NCBI RefSeq assembly: GCF_000167355.1
Contig: NZ_AAEW02000022.1
Span: 1 to 41,946 of the forward strand
Source of the DNA: Desulfuromonas acetoxidans DSM 684
GTDB taxonomy: Bacteria; Desulfobacterota; Desulfuromonadia; Desulfuromonadales; Desulfuromonadaceae
Reading direction: 5' to 3'
DNA: 41,946 bases
This document shows, piece by piece, positions 25,680 to 34,185 of the stretch (positions are counted from its first letter, which is position 1; every line of letters starts with the position of its first letter). The notes below the pieces were generated by a model that saw nothing but the letters and a program-made list of their open reading frames with translations, was not told the DNA's origin and did no database searches. The translations under genes were made by a program, and so were the position numbers.

Positions 25680-28343
25680 TCACCCCTTTTTGTTCTGATC
25701 AAGGCCCTTGCTGACCATTTCATAGAGATCGGCCGACAGGGTGGTTTTCGCCTGCAGTTGCTCCAGCGCCTGCTTCATCAGCGCACTTCGCGTATCGTCA
25801 TAACGGGGCCAGCGCAGCAGTGGTGCCACCAGACGGGCGGCAATTTGCGGATTGAACGGGTCGATGAGTGCCACTTGACGACGCAAAAAATCGTAACCGG
25901 AACCATCAGCCGCATGAAAACGGACGCTGTTGCCCTGGCAGAACACACCGATCAGTGAGCGCACCTTATTGGGGTTGTGCAAGTTGAACGCCGGCGTTCC
26001 CATCAGCCGCTCCACCTGCTCCAGACAGTCTTCACGTCGCGACCGTGCCTGAATACCCAGCCACTTCTCCACCACCAGAGGGTCCTCTTTCCAGGTAGCA
26101 TAAAACGTGTCAAGAGCATGACGGCTGTCGCGGTTGTCATGATCGGCCAGCAGCCCCAGCGCGGCACTGACATCGGTCATATTACGGCCGGTGGAGAACT
26201 GCTCGAGAATCATCTGCCAAATCATGTTATCCTGCGGCGCCAAAGCGGCCAGATAACCGAGACAGAGATTTTTCAATCGCCGTTGCCCCACAGCCTGGGG
26301 TGTTACCTCATACGGTCCGCTATCGGCGCAACGACGATAAACGGTAAGAAAATCGTCCTTAAGTTGCACAGCCACTTCATGGCGGACAAATTCGCGTGCA
26401 GTGAAGATCGCCTGCGGGTCAATCTCCTCCATCTGCTCCGCAAGAAAACTCTCCAGCGGCAGAGCTAGAGCCAGAGCCAACAGCGACGGGTCCGTCTGCT
26501 CATCGAGTAAACTGGTGCGAAACGCCTCAACAAACATCGGCTCCAGAATCAGCTTCTGCCCCTTACGCACCCTGTCCACCAGATCAAGCAACAACCCTCC
26601 GGCCAATCGCTGGCTGGCATTCCAGCGGTTAAATGCATCGTTGTCATGGGCCATGAGAAACGCCAACTCATCGCGGGAGGTGTTCATGGTCAATTTCACC
26701 GGCGCTGAAAAATCACGCAGCAGTGAGACGACACAACCCTCACCCACCTGTTCGAAGCAGAACTTCTGGCGTGCCGCCGTCACTGACAATACCAGCTCTT
26801 CAGCTCCCTGCTGTCCAGACTCATTCACTAGATGCAACGGTTGCGGCGTACCGTCCGGACCGAGCAACGCCAGGCGTAACGGAATATGGAACGGCTGCTT
26901 GTCAGGCTGGCCCGGTGTGGCCGGGCAACTCTGCGTCACATCAAGGGTCAGTTGCTGCCGCTCACCATCGTAGTGCTGTTCAACATGAATCACCGGCGTT
27001 CCTGCCTGCGAATACCAGCGTCGAAACTGGTCCAGATCAACACCACTGGCATCTTCCATGGCCGCAACAAAATCATCAGTGGTTACCGCCTGACCATCGT
27101 GGCGCTGCACATAAAGGCGAATGCCGGCCATGAATCCGTCACGCCCCAGCAGGGTCTGCATCATGCGGATCAGCTCAGCACCTTTGCTATATACGGTCAT
27201 GGTGTAGAAATTGTTGATCTCCACATAGGATTCGGGGCGTACCGGGTGGGCCATGGGCCCGGAATCTTCGGCAAACTGATGACTTTGCAGGATACGCACC
27301 TCTTCAATGCGCTTAACCGCCGCCGAGTTCATGTCGGCAGAGAACTCCTGATCACGAAAAACAGTCAGCCCCTCTTTCAAACTGAGTTGAAACCAGTCAC
27401 GGCAAGTGATGCGGTTACCGGTCCAGTTGTGAAAATATTCGTGGCCGACCACACTTTCGATATTGAGAAAATCATCATCCGTGGCGGTTTCCGGGCGGGC
27501 AAGGACATACTTGGAATTAAACACATTGAGGCCTTTGTTTTCCATGGCGCCCATATTGAAATCATCCACAGCAACAATCATGAAGCGGTCGAGATCGTAT
27601 TCAAAACCAAAGCGCTGTTCATCCCAGGCCATCGCTTTTTTCAGCGACAGCATGGCATGGTCGCACTTATCGGCATTGCGCGCCTCAACATAGATCTGCA
27701 ACAACACCTCACGTCCTGACATGGTGGTGAACGCATCCTCCTGGCAAACCAAGTCACCAGCCACCAGAGCAAACAGGTAGCTGGGCTTGAAGAACGGATC
27801 TTCCCAGCGAGTCAGATGTCGGCCATCATCGAGGTCACACTGTTCCACCAGATTACCGTTGGACAACAGCACCGGAAAACGCTGCTTGTCGGCGCGAATC
27901 GTCGTGGTATAGCGGGTCATAACATCAGGACGATCAGGAAAATAGGTAATACGGCGAAAGCCCTGCGCCTCGCACTGAGTGCAAAAATTCCCGCTCGACA
28001 GGTAGAGCCCTTCCAGCGCTTTATTGGCCTCGGGGTCTATTTCGGTAACCACAGTCAGCTCGAAGGCATTGGGCACATTGGGCAGCACCAGGCCACTATC
28101 CTGACAGCGGTAATCCAGCGCCGTCAGCGGTGTCCCGTCAAGGGACAACGAGAGCAGAGTCTGTCCTGCACCGTTCAAGCGCAGCGGCTCTTCCACATCA
28201 ACATGCTCTTTACGCTTATAACGTGCCCGCGACAGCACTCGGGTATGGTGAGGCTCCAGGTCAAATTCGAGATCTAGCCGTTCGACCTCAAACGGATAGG
28301 GAACATAATCTTTGAGATACGTGGGTTGGGGTTTATCTGCCAT
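25680..28343 (-). CDS. pepN: Aminopeptidase N (M1 zinc metallopeptidase)
   Basis: An 887-residue cytoplasmic aminopeptidase that removes N-terminal residues from peptides. The exopeptidase motif GAMENKGLNVFN and the zinc motif HEYFHNWTGNRITCRDWFQL, with the third ligand in KEGLTVFRDQEF (HExxH-x18-E), lie near residues 265-330. The length and domain order match the E. coli PepN type, with helical C-terminal half. No signal peptide is visible. The start at 28343 is preferred because AGGAG precedes it and the conserved PTYLKDYVPYPFEVE follows; the longest frame would add 28 residues. It is followed at seven bases by the oxoprolinase-like gene. Confidence 0.94.
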   Translation of the reverse strand: MADKPQPTYLKDYVPYPFEVERLDLEFDLEPHHTRVLSRARYKRKEHVDVEEPLRLNGAGQTLLSLSLDGTPLTALDYRCQDSGLVLPNVPNAFELTVVTEIDPEANKALEGLYLSSGNFCTQCEAQGFRRITYFPDRPDVMTRYTTTIRADKQRFPVLLSNGNLVEQCDLDDGRHLTRWEDPFFKPSYLFALVAGDLVCQEDAFTTMSGREVLLQIYVEARNADKCDHAMLSLKKAMAWDEQRFGFEYDLDRFMIVAVDDFNMGAMENKGLNVFNSKYVLARPETATDDDFLNIESVVGHEYFHNWTGNRITCRDWFQLSLKEGLTVFRDQEFSADMNSAAVKRIEEVRILQSHQFAEDSGPMAHPVRPESYVEINNFYTMTVYSKGAELIRMMQTLLGRDGFMAGIRLYVQRHDGQAVTTDDFVAAMEDASGVDLDQFRRWYSQAGTPVIHVEQHYDGERQQLTLDVTQSCPATPGQPDKQPFHIPLRLALLGPDGTPQPLHLVNESGQQGAEELVLSVTAARQKFCFEQVGEGCVVSLLRDFSAPVKLTMNTSRDELAFLMAHDNDAFNRWNASQRLAGGLLLDLVDRVRKGQKLILEPMFVEAFRTSLLDEQTDPSLLALALALPLESFLAEQMEEIDPQAIFTAREFVRHEVAVQLKDDFLTVYRRCADSGPYEVTPQAVGQRRLKNLCLGYLAALAPQDNMIWQMILEQFSTGRNMTDVSAALGLLADHDNRDSRHALDTFYATWKEDPLVVEKWLGIQARSRREDCLEQVERLMGTPAFNLHNPNKVRSLIGVFCQGNSVRFHAADGSGYDFLRRQVALIDPFNPQIAARLVAPLLRWPRYDDTRSALMKQALEQLQAKTTLSADLYEMVSKGLDQNKKG

Positions 28344-28400
28344 AACATGTTCTCCTGTAGCGCGTTCTCTCGTAGCGGGCGAGCGCCGTGCCGATCCGAC

Positions 28401-28438
28401 AAAACAAAAAGGCCCCACTCCGGTCACGAAGCAGGGCC
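28401..28438 (-). terminator. Terminator after the 28469 membrane-protein gene
   Basis: On the minus strand GGCCC and GGGCC close a stem with a partly paired interior (CTTC/GGAG), followed by TTTTTGTTTT. It separates the membrane-protein gene from pepN. Confidence 0.7.
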
Positions 28439-28468
28439 ACTTATGACCTCAACGGCAGTGACACCACA

Positions 28469-29233
28469 CTACTCGATCAGAATGGCATCGTTGTCGTCAT
28501 CATCATTATGCTCAATACGTGGCACTTGATCCCCGGACAGCATCTTGCCGTCACGGTCCATCACCCGGTCGTCATCAAGGATGATCAGACCGGTTTTATC
28601 CACCACATCTTTTTTATACCGATACTGGTACTCCATGCTTTTTTTACGCAAGTTGTAGCTCATGAACATCCACACCAGACCGAGCACCGCACCAACAGCC
28701 AGCACCACCGCCAGACCGATAAACAGGTAATGAGCGGTCCGTTCTCCAACATGGCCGATCACCGCGAGGATACCATCAAGTTTGTAGACCACACCCGACA
28801 ACACGACCAGCAGCAACAGCCCCATCAAAAAAGGAATCTGGCGGATGACATAGATAAACGCATGAAACTTGTGAATCCGCGTCTGCTGCTCGGAGGGACT
28901 CAGACCAACGGCGGTCTCCGAAGAGCCGGACGGCTGATGGCCATAGAGATAGCGGTCAAATCCCAGTACAATCACACCAAGCAAAAAAGTGATGGTCAGC
29001 GGCACAATAAAGGCGGCAAAGAAGTACGATTTCCACGGAAAAGGCACATTTTCCGGCCCCAACTGGCTGAGAAAACTGACAAAAAAGATGAAACCTTCAA
29101 TGACCCCGATCAGGATCAGATATTTGATAAACAGATCTTTAAGCTCTTCGCGGGCAAACAGAGCGGCAATGCCTTTACGAGACTCCGTACCCTGCTCTTG
29201 CGAATCGTTCTGTTGTTTTTCACGCTCTGGCAT
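28469..29233 (-). CDS. Four-helix membrane protein of unknown function
   Basis: A 254-residue protein I do not recognise. A polar N-terminus (about 35 residues) precedes four hydrophobic segments near residues 36-55, 68-92, 130-150 and 165-190. A cytoplasmic tail of about 60 residues is very acidic (RIEHNDDDDNDAILIE at the end). The start at 29233 has AGGAG upstream; the longest frame adds 19 residues. It is a single-gene unit bounded by its terminator at 28401-28438 and a 230-bp gap before metY. No catalytic motif is visible. Confidence 0.8.
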   Translation of the reverse strand: MPEREKQQNDSQEQGTESRKGIAALFAREELKDLFIKYLILIGVIEGFIFFVSFLSQLGPENVPFPWKSYFFAAFIVPLTITFLLGVIVLGFDRYLYGHQPSGSSETAVGLSPSEQQTRIHKFHAFIYVIRQIPFLMGLLLLVVLSGVVYKLDGILAVIGHVGERTAHYLFIGLAVVLAVGAVLGLVWMFMSYNLRKKSMEYQYRYKKDVVDKTGLIILDDDRVMDRDGKMLSGDQVPRIEHNDDDDNDAILIE

Positions 29234-29397
29234 GATGACAACTCCTGCATGAACATACCGACATAACACTACATCCCTGTGCGACATCATCGCACAACGT
29301 AAAAACCCCTCACAAATCGTTTACTATAGAGCATTTCTTGCGCAATGTCTGTTGAAAAAGCACAGCCGGCAGGTTCCGCCCCGCATCTCATTGACGC

Positions 29398-29436
29398 ACG
29401 ACAGGCCGCAGAATTCATCGTTCTGCGGCCTGTCGT
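29398..29436. repeat. 16-bp perfect inverted repeat after metY
   Basis: ACGACAGGCCGCAGAA and its exact inverse flank a seven-base loop, 30 bases past the metY stop. No T-run follows on either strand, so it may be a terminator without a U-tail or a messenger-stabilising hairpin. Confidence 0.6.
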
Positions 29437-29466
29437 AAGGGCGATGACAAAACCGCAAACGAAAAA

Positions 29467-30744
29467 CTAACTCTTTGCCAGAGCCTGATCAATATCGGCA
29501 ATAATATCCTCAACATTCTCAATACCGACAGACAAACGGATCAGATCCGGCGTAACCCCCGAAGCGATCTGTTGTTCCTCGCTGAGCTGGCGATGAGTAG
29601 TACTGGCCGGATGCAACACGCAACTGCGCACATCACCGACATGAACCACCATGGCAATCAGCTTGGTGCTTTCCATAAAACGACGACCAGCTTCCACACC
29701 ACCCTCAATGCCGAATGTCAGCACGCCGCTGGCACCCTTGGGCAGGTATTTCTGCACCCGTTCGTAGCTGGGATGGCTCGGCAGCCCCGGATAGGACACC
29801 CACTTGACCTTGGGATGCAACTCCAGACGCTTGGCCACTTCAAGGGCGTTCTCGCAATGGCGCTGCATACGCACATGCAGGGTTTCCAGCCCGTGATTAA
29901 ACATAAAGGTGTTAAACGGTGACGGGCTGGTGCCGAGATCGCGCATCAACTGAACCCGAGCCTTGATGATATAAGCCATGTTGCCGAACTTTTCCGTGTA
30001 ACACAGCCCGTGGTAACTGCTGTCGGGCTCGGTCAATTCAGGATAACGGCCATTGCTCCAGTCAAACCTTCCACTGTCAACGATCACACCGCCAACGCTG
30101 GTGGCATGGCCATCAATATATTTGGTAGCCGAATGGATGACAATGTCGGCACCGTGCTCAAAGGGGCGACACAGATAGGGGGTGCCAAAGGTATTGTCGA
30201 TAACCAACGGCACCTGCATCTCTTTAGCAACGGCCGAGAACTTCTCAAAATCAAGCACATTAAGGCCGGGATTGCCGATAGTCTCGGCAAACAACACCTT
30301 GGTTTCCGGGCGAAAATGGCTTTTAATCTCTTCAATACTGGCTTCCGGATCAACGAAAGTCACTTCAATCCCCATCTTCGGCAGGGTATTGTAAAACAGT
30401 GAATAGGTCCCACCATACAGGGTACCTGCCGTGACCACATGCTCACCACTGCGGCAGATATTAAGAATCGACAGGGTACTGGCCGCCTGACCTGAAGAGG
30501 TGGCCAGAGCGCCGACGCCCCCTTCCATCTCGGCCATCTTCTGCTCAAAAGCCGCCCAAGTGGGATTGCCGATACGGGTATACATGGGATCAAAGCAATC
30601 CAGATCAAACAAACTCGCCATATGATCGGCATTATCGTACTTAAAGGTGGTGCTCTGAACGATAGGCGTTACCCGCGGCTGCGCCGCCTCAGGACGATAG
30701 CCGCCCTGAATCGCCAGAGTCTCTACACTCCATTGCTCATCCAT
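29467..30744 (-). CDS. metY: O-acetylhomoserine sulfhydrylase (PLP enzyme)
   Basis: A 425-residue Cys/Met-metabolism PLP enzyme that would combine O-acetylhomoserine with sulfide to form homocysteine. Features are YTRIGNPTWAAFEQKMAEMEGG, the cofactor-ring aspartate in VIDNTFGTPY and the Schiff-base lysine at residue 208 in HSATKYIDGH. Its length of about 425, with insertions in the second half, fits MetY rather than the shorter MetB/MetC/MetZ proteins of about 390. The start at 30744 has AAAGGAG upstream; the longest frame adds 24 residues. It is monocistronic. Direct sulfhydrylation suits a sulfide-rich anaerobic habitat. I looked for a SAM riboswitch upstream and could not recognise one. 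Confidence 0.9.
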   Translation of the reverse strand: MDEQWSVETLAIQGGYRPEAAQPRVTPIVQSTTFKYDNADHMASLFDLDCFDPMYTRIGNPTWAAFEQKMAEMEGGVGALATSSGQAASTLSILNICRSGEHVVTAGTLYGGTYSLFYNTLPKMGIEVTFVDPEASIEEIKSHFRPETKVLFAETIGNPGLNVLDFEKFSAVAKEMQVPLVIDNTFGTPYLCRPFEHGADIVIHSATKYIDGHATSVGGVIVDSGRFDWSNGRYPELTEPDSSYHGLCYTEKFGNMAYIIKARVQLMRDLGTSPSPFNTFMFNHGLETLHVRMQRHCENALEVAKRLELHPKVKWVSYPGLPSHPSYERVQKYLPKGASGVLTFGIEGGVEAGRRFMESTKLIAMVVHVGDVRSCVLHPASTTHRQLSEEQQIASGVTPDLIRLSVGIENVEDIIADIDQALAKS

Positions 30745-31155
30745 AGTTTCTACTCCTTTACTGAAACCCGACACAAGACCCAGCAGACCAAAGCCACTGA
30801 TCTCGGGAAATAACATGTTGCAACAAGGCCCATGAGGCTAACGCGTTTTCGGTAAAAAGTCACTACGCAAAATCGCCCGGATTGGCGTTAAACAGGCGGC
30901 CAGCCTGCAGCGAAATCTATCATCTTCTACCCGTTAAGGTTGCCACGGCCACCATGCGATCATTTTTACCCTGTTGAACACGTTGGCCATAGACTAATCG
31001 GCTGTTTTTCTGCCTTTCGTGAAGTCAAATGTTGATTTCCGGCCCCGATTCTGGTTAGATATGAAGCTCATAATTTTGTATACAATTGTCATGTTGATTT
31101 TATTTATTCCATTGTTTTTTATAGTGAATTTCAATGAGTTGTCTTGGAGGAGTCT
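30745..31155. other. metY / cytochrome cluster divergent region
   Basis: A 411-bp gap. The half near metY has no riboswitch I can recognise. The half near the cytochrome genes becomes A+T-rich, with TTGTATACAATTG at 31076-31088 and a TATAGT (31120-31125) that may be a -10 box for the gene at 31156. No well-spaced -35 and no sigma-54 element were found. Confidence 0.5.
31076..31088. repeat. TTGTATACAATTG element before the conduit cytochrome cluster
   Basis: Identical over 13 bases to 17528-17540 upstream of cbcL, and contains the TGTATAC half of the 21-bp palindrome. It lies about 70 bp before the first cytochrome gene and could be a regulator-binding site shared between the two loci. Confidence 0.45.
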
Positions 31156-31938
31156 ATGAATAAGTCTGTGGTCGTTTTCGGCCTTATCCTTACTGCGGGT
31201 CTTTTTTTCGCCACCAATACTCTGGCACAAGAGACTTTGACCGACGCGGATTGCGTCAAATGTCATATCAACGCCGTTAAAGATGTCGCGGCTCACGGTG
31301 CCGCGCATGCTGACATGGGCTGCCGCGATTGCCACCTGGAACACCCCCCGCTGGGTGATCGGGTCATCCCGCAATGTGCCCTGTGTCACGCACCCGAAGA
31401 AACCGCCCACTACACGCTGGATAACTGTGTCGGCTGCCACTATCCGCACCACCCTCTCGAAATCGATTTCACGGCTCTGGACAATGTCAAGCCGGCCTGT
31501 ATTTCCTGTCACCCCGATCAGGGTGAAGAGATGGCCGCCCGTCCCAGTCTGCACTCCGAGCAGGACTGCAACGCCTGTCACAATGCCCACGGTCTGGCAG
31601 AGGGCCAATATCAAAATTGCCTTGATTGCCACGACGGGCACTCTGAAAGCATGACCGTCAACGATTGCACCCTGTGCCACAAACCCCACAGCCCGAAAGA
31701 GGTCACCTATAACGACCTGCCTTCGGATTTGTGCGCAGCTTGCCACGAAGACATTGCCGCCATGCTGGCCAAGTCGACCAAGAAGCACCACGAACTGACC
31801 TGTTCCGAGTGCCATGTCGATGAGCACATGACCATTACGCCGTGTATTGACTGCCATGGCAAGCCACACGGCATCATGCATGAAAAATATCCGACCTGCG
31901 TTGAGTGTCATATCGATCCCCACGCATTGGCCGAATAA
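31156..31938 (+). CDS. Dodecaheme cytochrome c built from three tetraheme modules
   Basis: A 260-residue secreted cytochrome with a signal peptide (1-25, ending TLAQE) and twelve CxxCH motifs, one per about 19 residues. The hemes fall into three repeating four-heme modules. Each has a first heme followed by 18-19 residues, including a conserved histidine shortly before the second heme, and a fourth heme followed by a histidine in CxxCHxPH or CxxCHxxPH form. There is no lipobox or membrane anchor after the signal, so a periplasmic carrier is likely. GGAGGAG precedes the ATG at 31156. It is the first gene of the conduit cluster and is followed by a strong stem-loop, then by a 20-heme relative. 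No named family is claimed. Confidence 0.9.
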   Translation: MNKSVVVFGLILTAGLFFATNTLAQETLTDADCVKCHINAVKDVAAHGAAHADMGCRDCHLEHPPLGDRVIPQCALCHAPEETAHYTLDNCVGCHYPHHPLEIDFTALDNVKPACISCHPDQGEEMAARPSLHSEQDCNACHNAHGLAEGQYQNCLDCHDGHSESMTVNDCTLCHKPHSPKEVTYNDLPSDLCAACHEDIAAMLAKSTKKHHELTCSECHVDEHMTITPCIDCHGKPHGIMHEKYPTCVECHIDPHALAE

Positions 31939-31943
31939 ACACC

Positions 31944-31984
31944 TGCATCGGCTGCTGCAATTCTAAAAAGCAGCAGCCGATGCA
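31944..31984 (+). terminator. Stem-loop between the 12-heme and 20-heme genes
   Basis: TGCATCGGCTGCTGC and its exact inverse form a 15-bp stem with an 11-base loop, followed by GCCTTTTCC. The T-run is short, so partial termination or messenger protection is more likely than a full stop. That would give more 12-heme than 20-heme product. Confidence 0.6.
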
Positions 31985-32018
31985 GCCTTTTCCATCTTCT
32001 TTTTGACGGTTGGTTTCC

Positions 32019-33311
32019 ATGATGTGTAGTGCTCACGCAAAACGTCTGTCGGCAGGTCTGCTGCTGTTTATCTCGCTGGTGTTCTGCGCCTCATTGTGTT
32101 TTGGCGAGATCACCGCTGTTCCCTTGACGGGCGCCGACTGTATCAAATGCCATCACCAACCCTCCGTGGACATTCGCGATCATGGCGGTGCCCATCGTGA
32201 TGACATGGGTTGCCTCGGCTGCCATGACAACCATCCGCCACTCGGCGACGCGATCATCCCCGAATGCAGCGATTGTCACAACGGCGATGATCACAAGCAC
32301 TTTACACTTAAGAATTGCAGCAGCTGTCACAACCCTCATGCACCGGGCATCAACGACCTGAGCGCTCTTGATGAGCCAAAAGTCGCCTGCCTGAGCTGCC
32401 ACGACGACGTCGGCACCACCATGGACAAGACACCGAGTCTACATGCCGAGCAGCAGTGCAACGACTGCCACACTGAGCACGGCACTGAGAAAGGTCAGTT
32501 CTCCACCTGTATTGATTGCCATGATAAACACAGTCCTGAGATGACCTATCAGGATTGCCTCGGCTGTCACCAGCCCCATGCGCCGACCACGTACCTGTGG
32601 GATAACGACACCCCGGCAGATCACTGTGCTGCATGCCACGAAGATCAGGTTAACGAGCTTCTAGCTAAAGGCGAAGCACACAGTTCCGATATCCACTGCA
32701 GTGATTGCCACACTGCCCACCCTCCTCACGAAGAGGGCGTGATTCCGTCCTGTGCCGACTGCCATGCACCGAGTGATCATCCCCATTACAAACTGGACAA
32801 CTGCACGGCTTGCCACCGCCCGCACGCGCCATTGGAGATCGACCTGACCGCCGTATCACCGATCAAACCCGTGTGCATCTCCTGTCACGAAGCACCACAA
32901 CAGGAGATGACCCAGTGGCCGAGTGCCCACAACGAAATGGATTGCAACGAGTGCCACCAGGAGCACGGTGAGGCCATGTCCTGTCTGGACTGTCACGACG
33001 GTCACAACGACACCATGTCATATCGCGACTGTCTGCGCTGCCACCAGCCTCACAGCCCTCTGGCATTGCGCTTTTCTCAAGCCGGCATCCGCTCTGACCT
33101 GTGCGGCAGTTGCCACCGCGGCCAGCTCAAACAACTGTCCGCCAACACCACCGGGCACGCTGATGTTCAATGCGTATTCTGCCACCGCCGCACACATAAA
33201 GTCATTTTGTCGTGCGACAACTGTCATGGAGAACCCCATGACTCCAGTATCCATCAACACTTTACAGACTGCGGCCAGTGCCACAACGGGCCGCATAACC
33301 TGAAGAACTAA
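32019..33311 (+). CDS. Twenty-heme cytochrome c built from five tetraheme modules
   Basis: A 430-residue secreted cytochrome with twenty CxxCH motifs, about one per 20 residues after a signal peptide (to about residue 30, ending CFGE). The hemes form five four-heme modules with the same spacing as in the 12-heme gene upstream. Modules 1-2 and 3-4 resemble each other (for example IPECSDC versus IPSCADC and LDEPKVACLSC versus VSPIKPVCISC), and module 5 resembles the final module of the 12-heme protein. This points to duplication of an eight-heme unit. The ATG at 32019 is used; an ATG at 32022 or TTG at 32010 is possible, and no strong ribosome-binding site is visible. A periplasmic electron carrier or wire is the likely role. 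Confidence 0.88.
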   Translation: MMCSAHAKRLSAGLLLFISLVFCASLCFGEITAVPLTGADCIKCHHQPSVDIRDHGGAHRDDMGCLGCHDNHPPLGDAIIPECSDCHNGDDHKHFTLKNCSSCHNPHAPGINDLSALDEPKVACLSCHDDVGTTMDKTPSLHAEQQCNDCHTEHGTEKGQFSTCIDCHDKHSPEMTYQDCLGCHQPHAPTTYLWDNDTPADHCAACHEDQVNELLAKGEAHSSDIHCSDCHTAHPPHEEGVIPSCADCHAPSDHPHYKLDNCTACHRPHAPLEIDLTAVSPIKPVCISCHEAPQQEMTQWPSAHNEMDCNECHQEHGEAMSCLDCHDGHNDTMSYRDCLRCHQPHSPLALRFSQAGIRSDLCGSCHRGQLKQLSANTTGHADVQCVFCHRRTHKVILSCDNCHGEPHDSSIHQHFTDCGQCHNGPHNLKN

Positions 33312-33334
33312 TCCGGCAACCAATGAGGTCCGCC

Positions 33335-34159
33335 ATGACGATACGAGCAACCGTTTTTACCACCCTGTTCCTCCTTGCCACCACATTGAGCAGTGCAGGG
33401 ATCGCCAACGCCGAGGACGATGTGTTCTCCCAGTCCATCGCTCCAATGACCACATTGGAGTGCGCCCGCTGCCACGAACAGGTTTTTACAGACTTGCGCG
33501 ATCAAGGCGGTGCCCACAAAATGGTGTGCCGAGATTGCCATGAAACGTTTCACAACTTTTCCAAACAACTTACCTGGCAACAACGCGTTCCAGCGTGCAG
33601 TGATTGTCACGACTACCCGCACGGTGAATCTGCTATCATGTCGGCCTGTCTGACCTGTCACAGCAACGCCCACGCTCCCGTCGCCAGTCTCAACCTCAAC
33701 ACACTTGAGCCACTGTGTCATCAGTGCCACCAGCAACCGGCCGAGGAGATGACACAGCCCAGCGCACACAGTGACATGACATGCAGCGAGTGCCATCAGG
33801 ATCGGCATGGCTATCTGCCAAAATGCACCGAATGCCACGAAGAACCGCACTCACCGTTTATCAGCAGTAAGGCGTGCATGCAATGCCATCCGGTTCACCA
33901 TGTCAGTGACCTGCTGTACAGTGATGCCATTGACAACAGTGCCTGTGGCGGTTGCCATGAAGAACCCGCCACCGAACTTAAGCAGGGACACCTGGCACAC
34001 TCCCTGCTCAACTGTACGTTCTGCCATGCCGAAGAACACGGCGCCATGACGACATGCAACGATTGCCATGACACACCGCACAGCGCCGAAATGCTGGAAG
34101 GTTTCAGAGACTGCAATGATTGCCATGGCAATCCTCACAACTTACTGCCCGGTTCCTGA
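33335..34159 (+). CDS. Second dodecaheme cytochrome c, three tetraheme modules
   Basis: A 274-residue secreted cytochrome with a signal peptide ending near IANAED and twelve CxxCH motifs. The spacing again fits three tetraheme modules, with first-heme segments CARCHEQ, CHQCHQQ and CGGCHEE each followed 17-18 residues later by the next CxxCH. It is more diverged in sequence than the two preceding cytochromes, so it is probably an older copy. The start at 33335 is preferred over 33323 because GAGG lies just before it and the signal peptide starts there. It begins 24 bases after the 20-heme gene and is followed by a Sel1-repeat gene in the same direction. A soluble periplasmic location is likely. 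Confidence 0.88.
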   Translation: MTIRATVFTTLFLLATTLSSAGIANAEDDVFSQSIAPMTTLECARCHEQVFTDLRDQGGAHKMVCRDCHETFHNFSKQLTWQQRVPACSDCHDYPHGESAIMSACLTCHSNAHAPVASLNLNTLEPLCHQCHQQPAEEMTQPSAHSDMTCSECHQDRHGYLPKCTECHEEPHSPFISSKACMQCHPVHHVSDLLYSDAIDNSACGGCHEEPATELKQGHLAHSLLNCTFCHAEEHGAMTTCNDCHDTPHSAEMLEGFRDCNDCHGNPHNLLPGS

Positions 34160-34185
34160 TTGGCACCGTCACAAAGGATACTCGC

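Noticed and set aside
30745-31000. A SAM riboswitch upstream of metY
   Set aside because: I looked for the conserved cores of known SAM riboswitch classes and could not recognise one.
30994-31923. A 309-codon open frame on the minus strand
   Set aside because: It lies antisense to the 12-heme cytochrome gene, whose heme motifs and ribosome-binding site are unmistakable. Long open antisense frames are common opposite Cys/His-rich genes.
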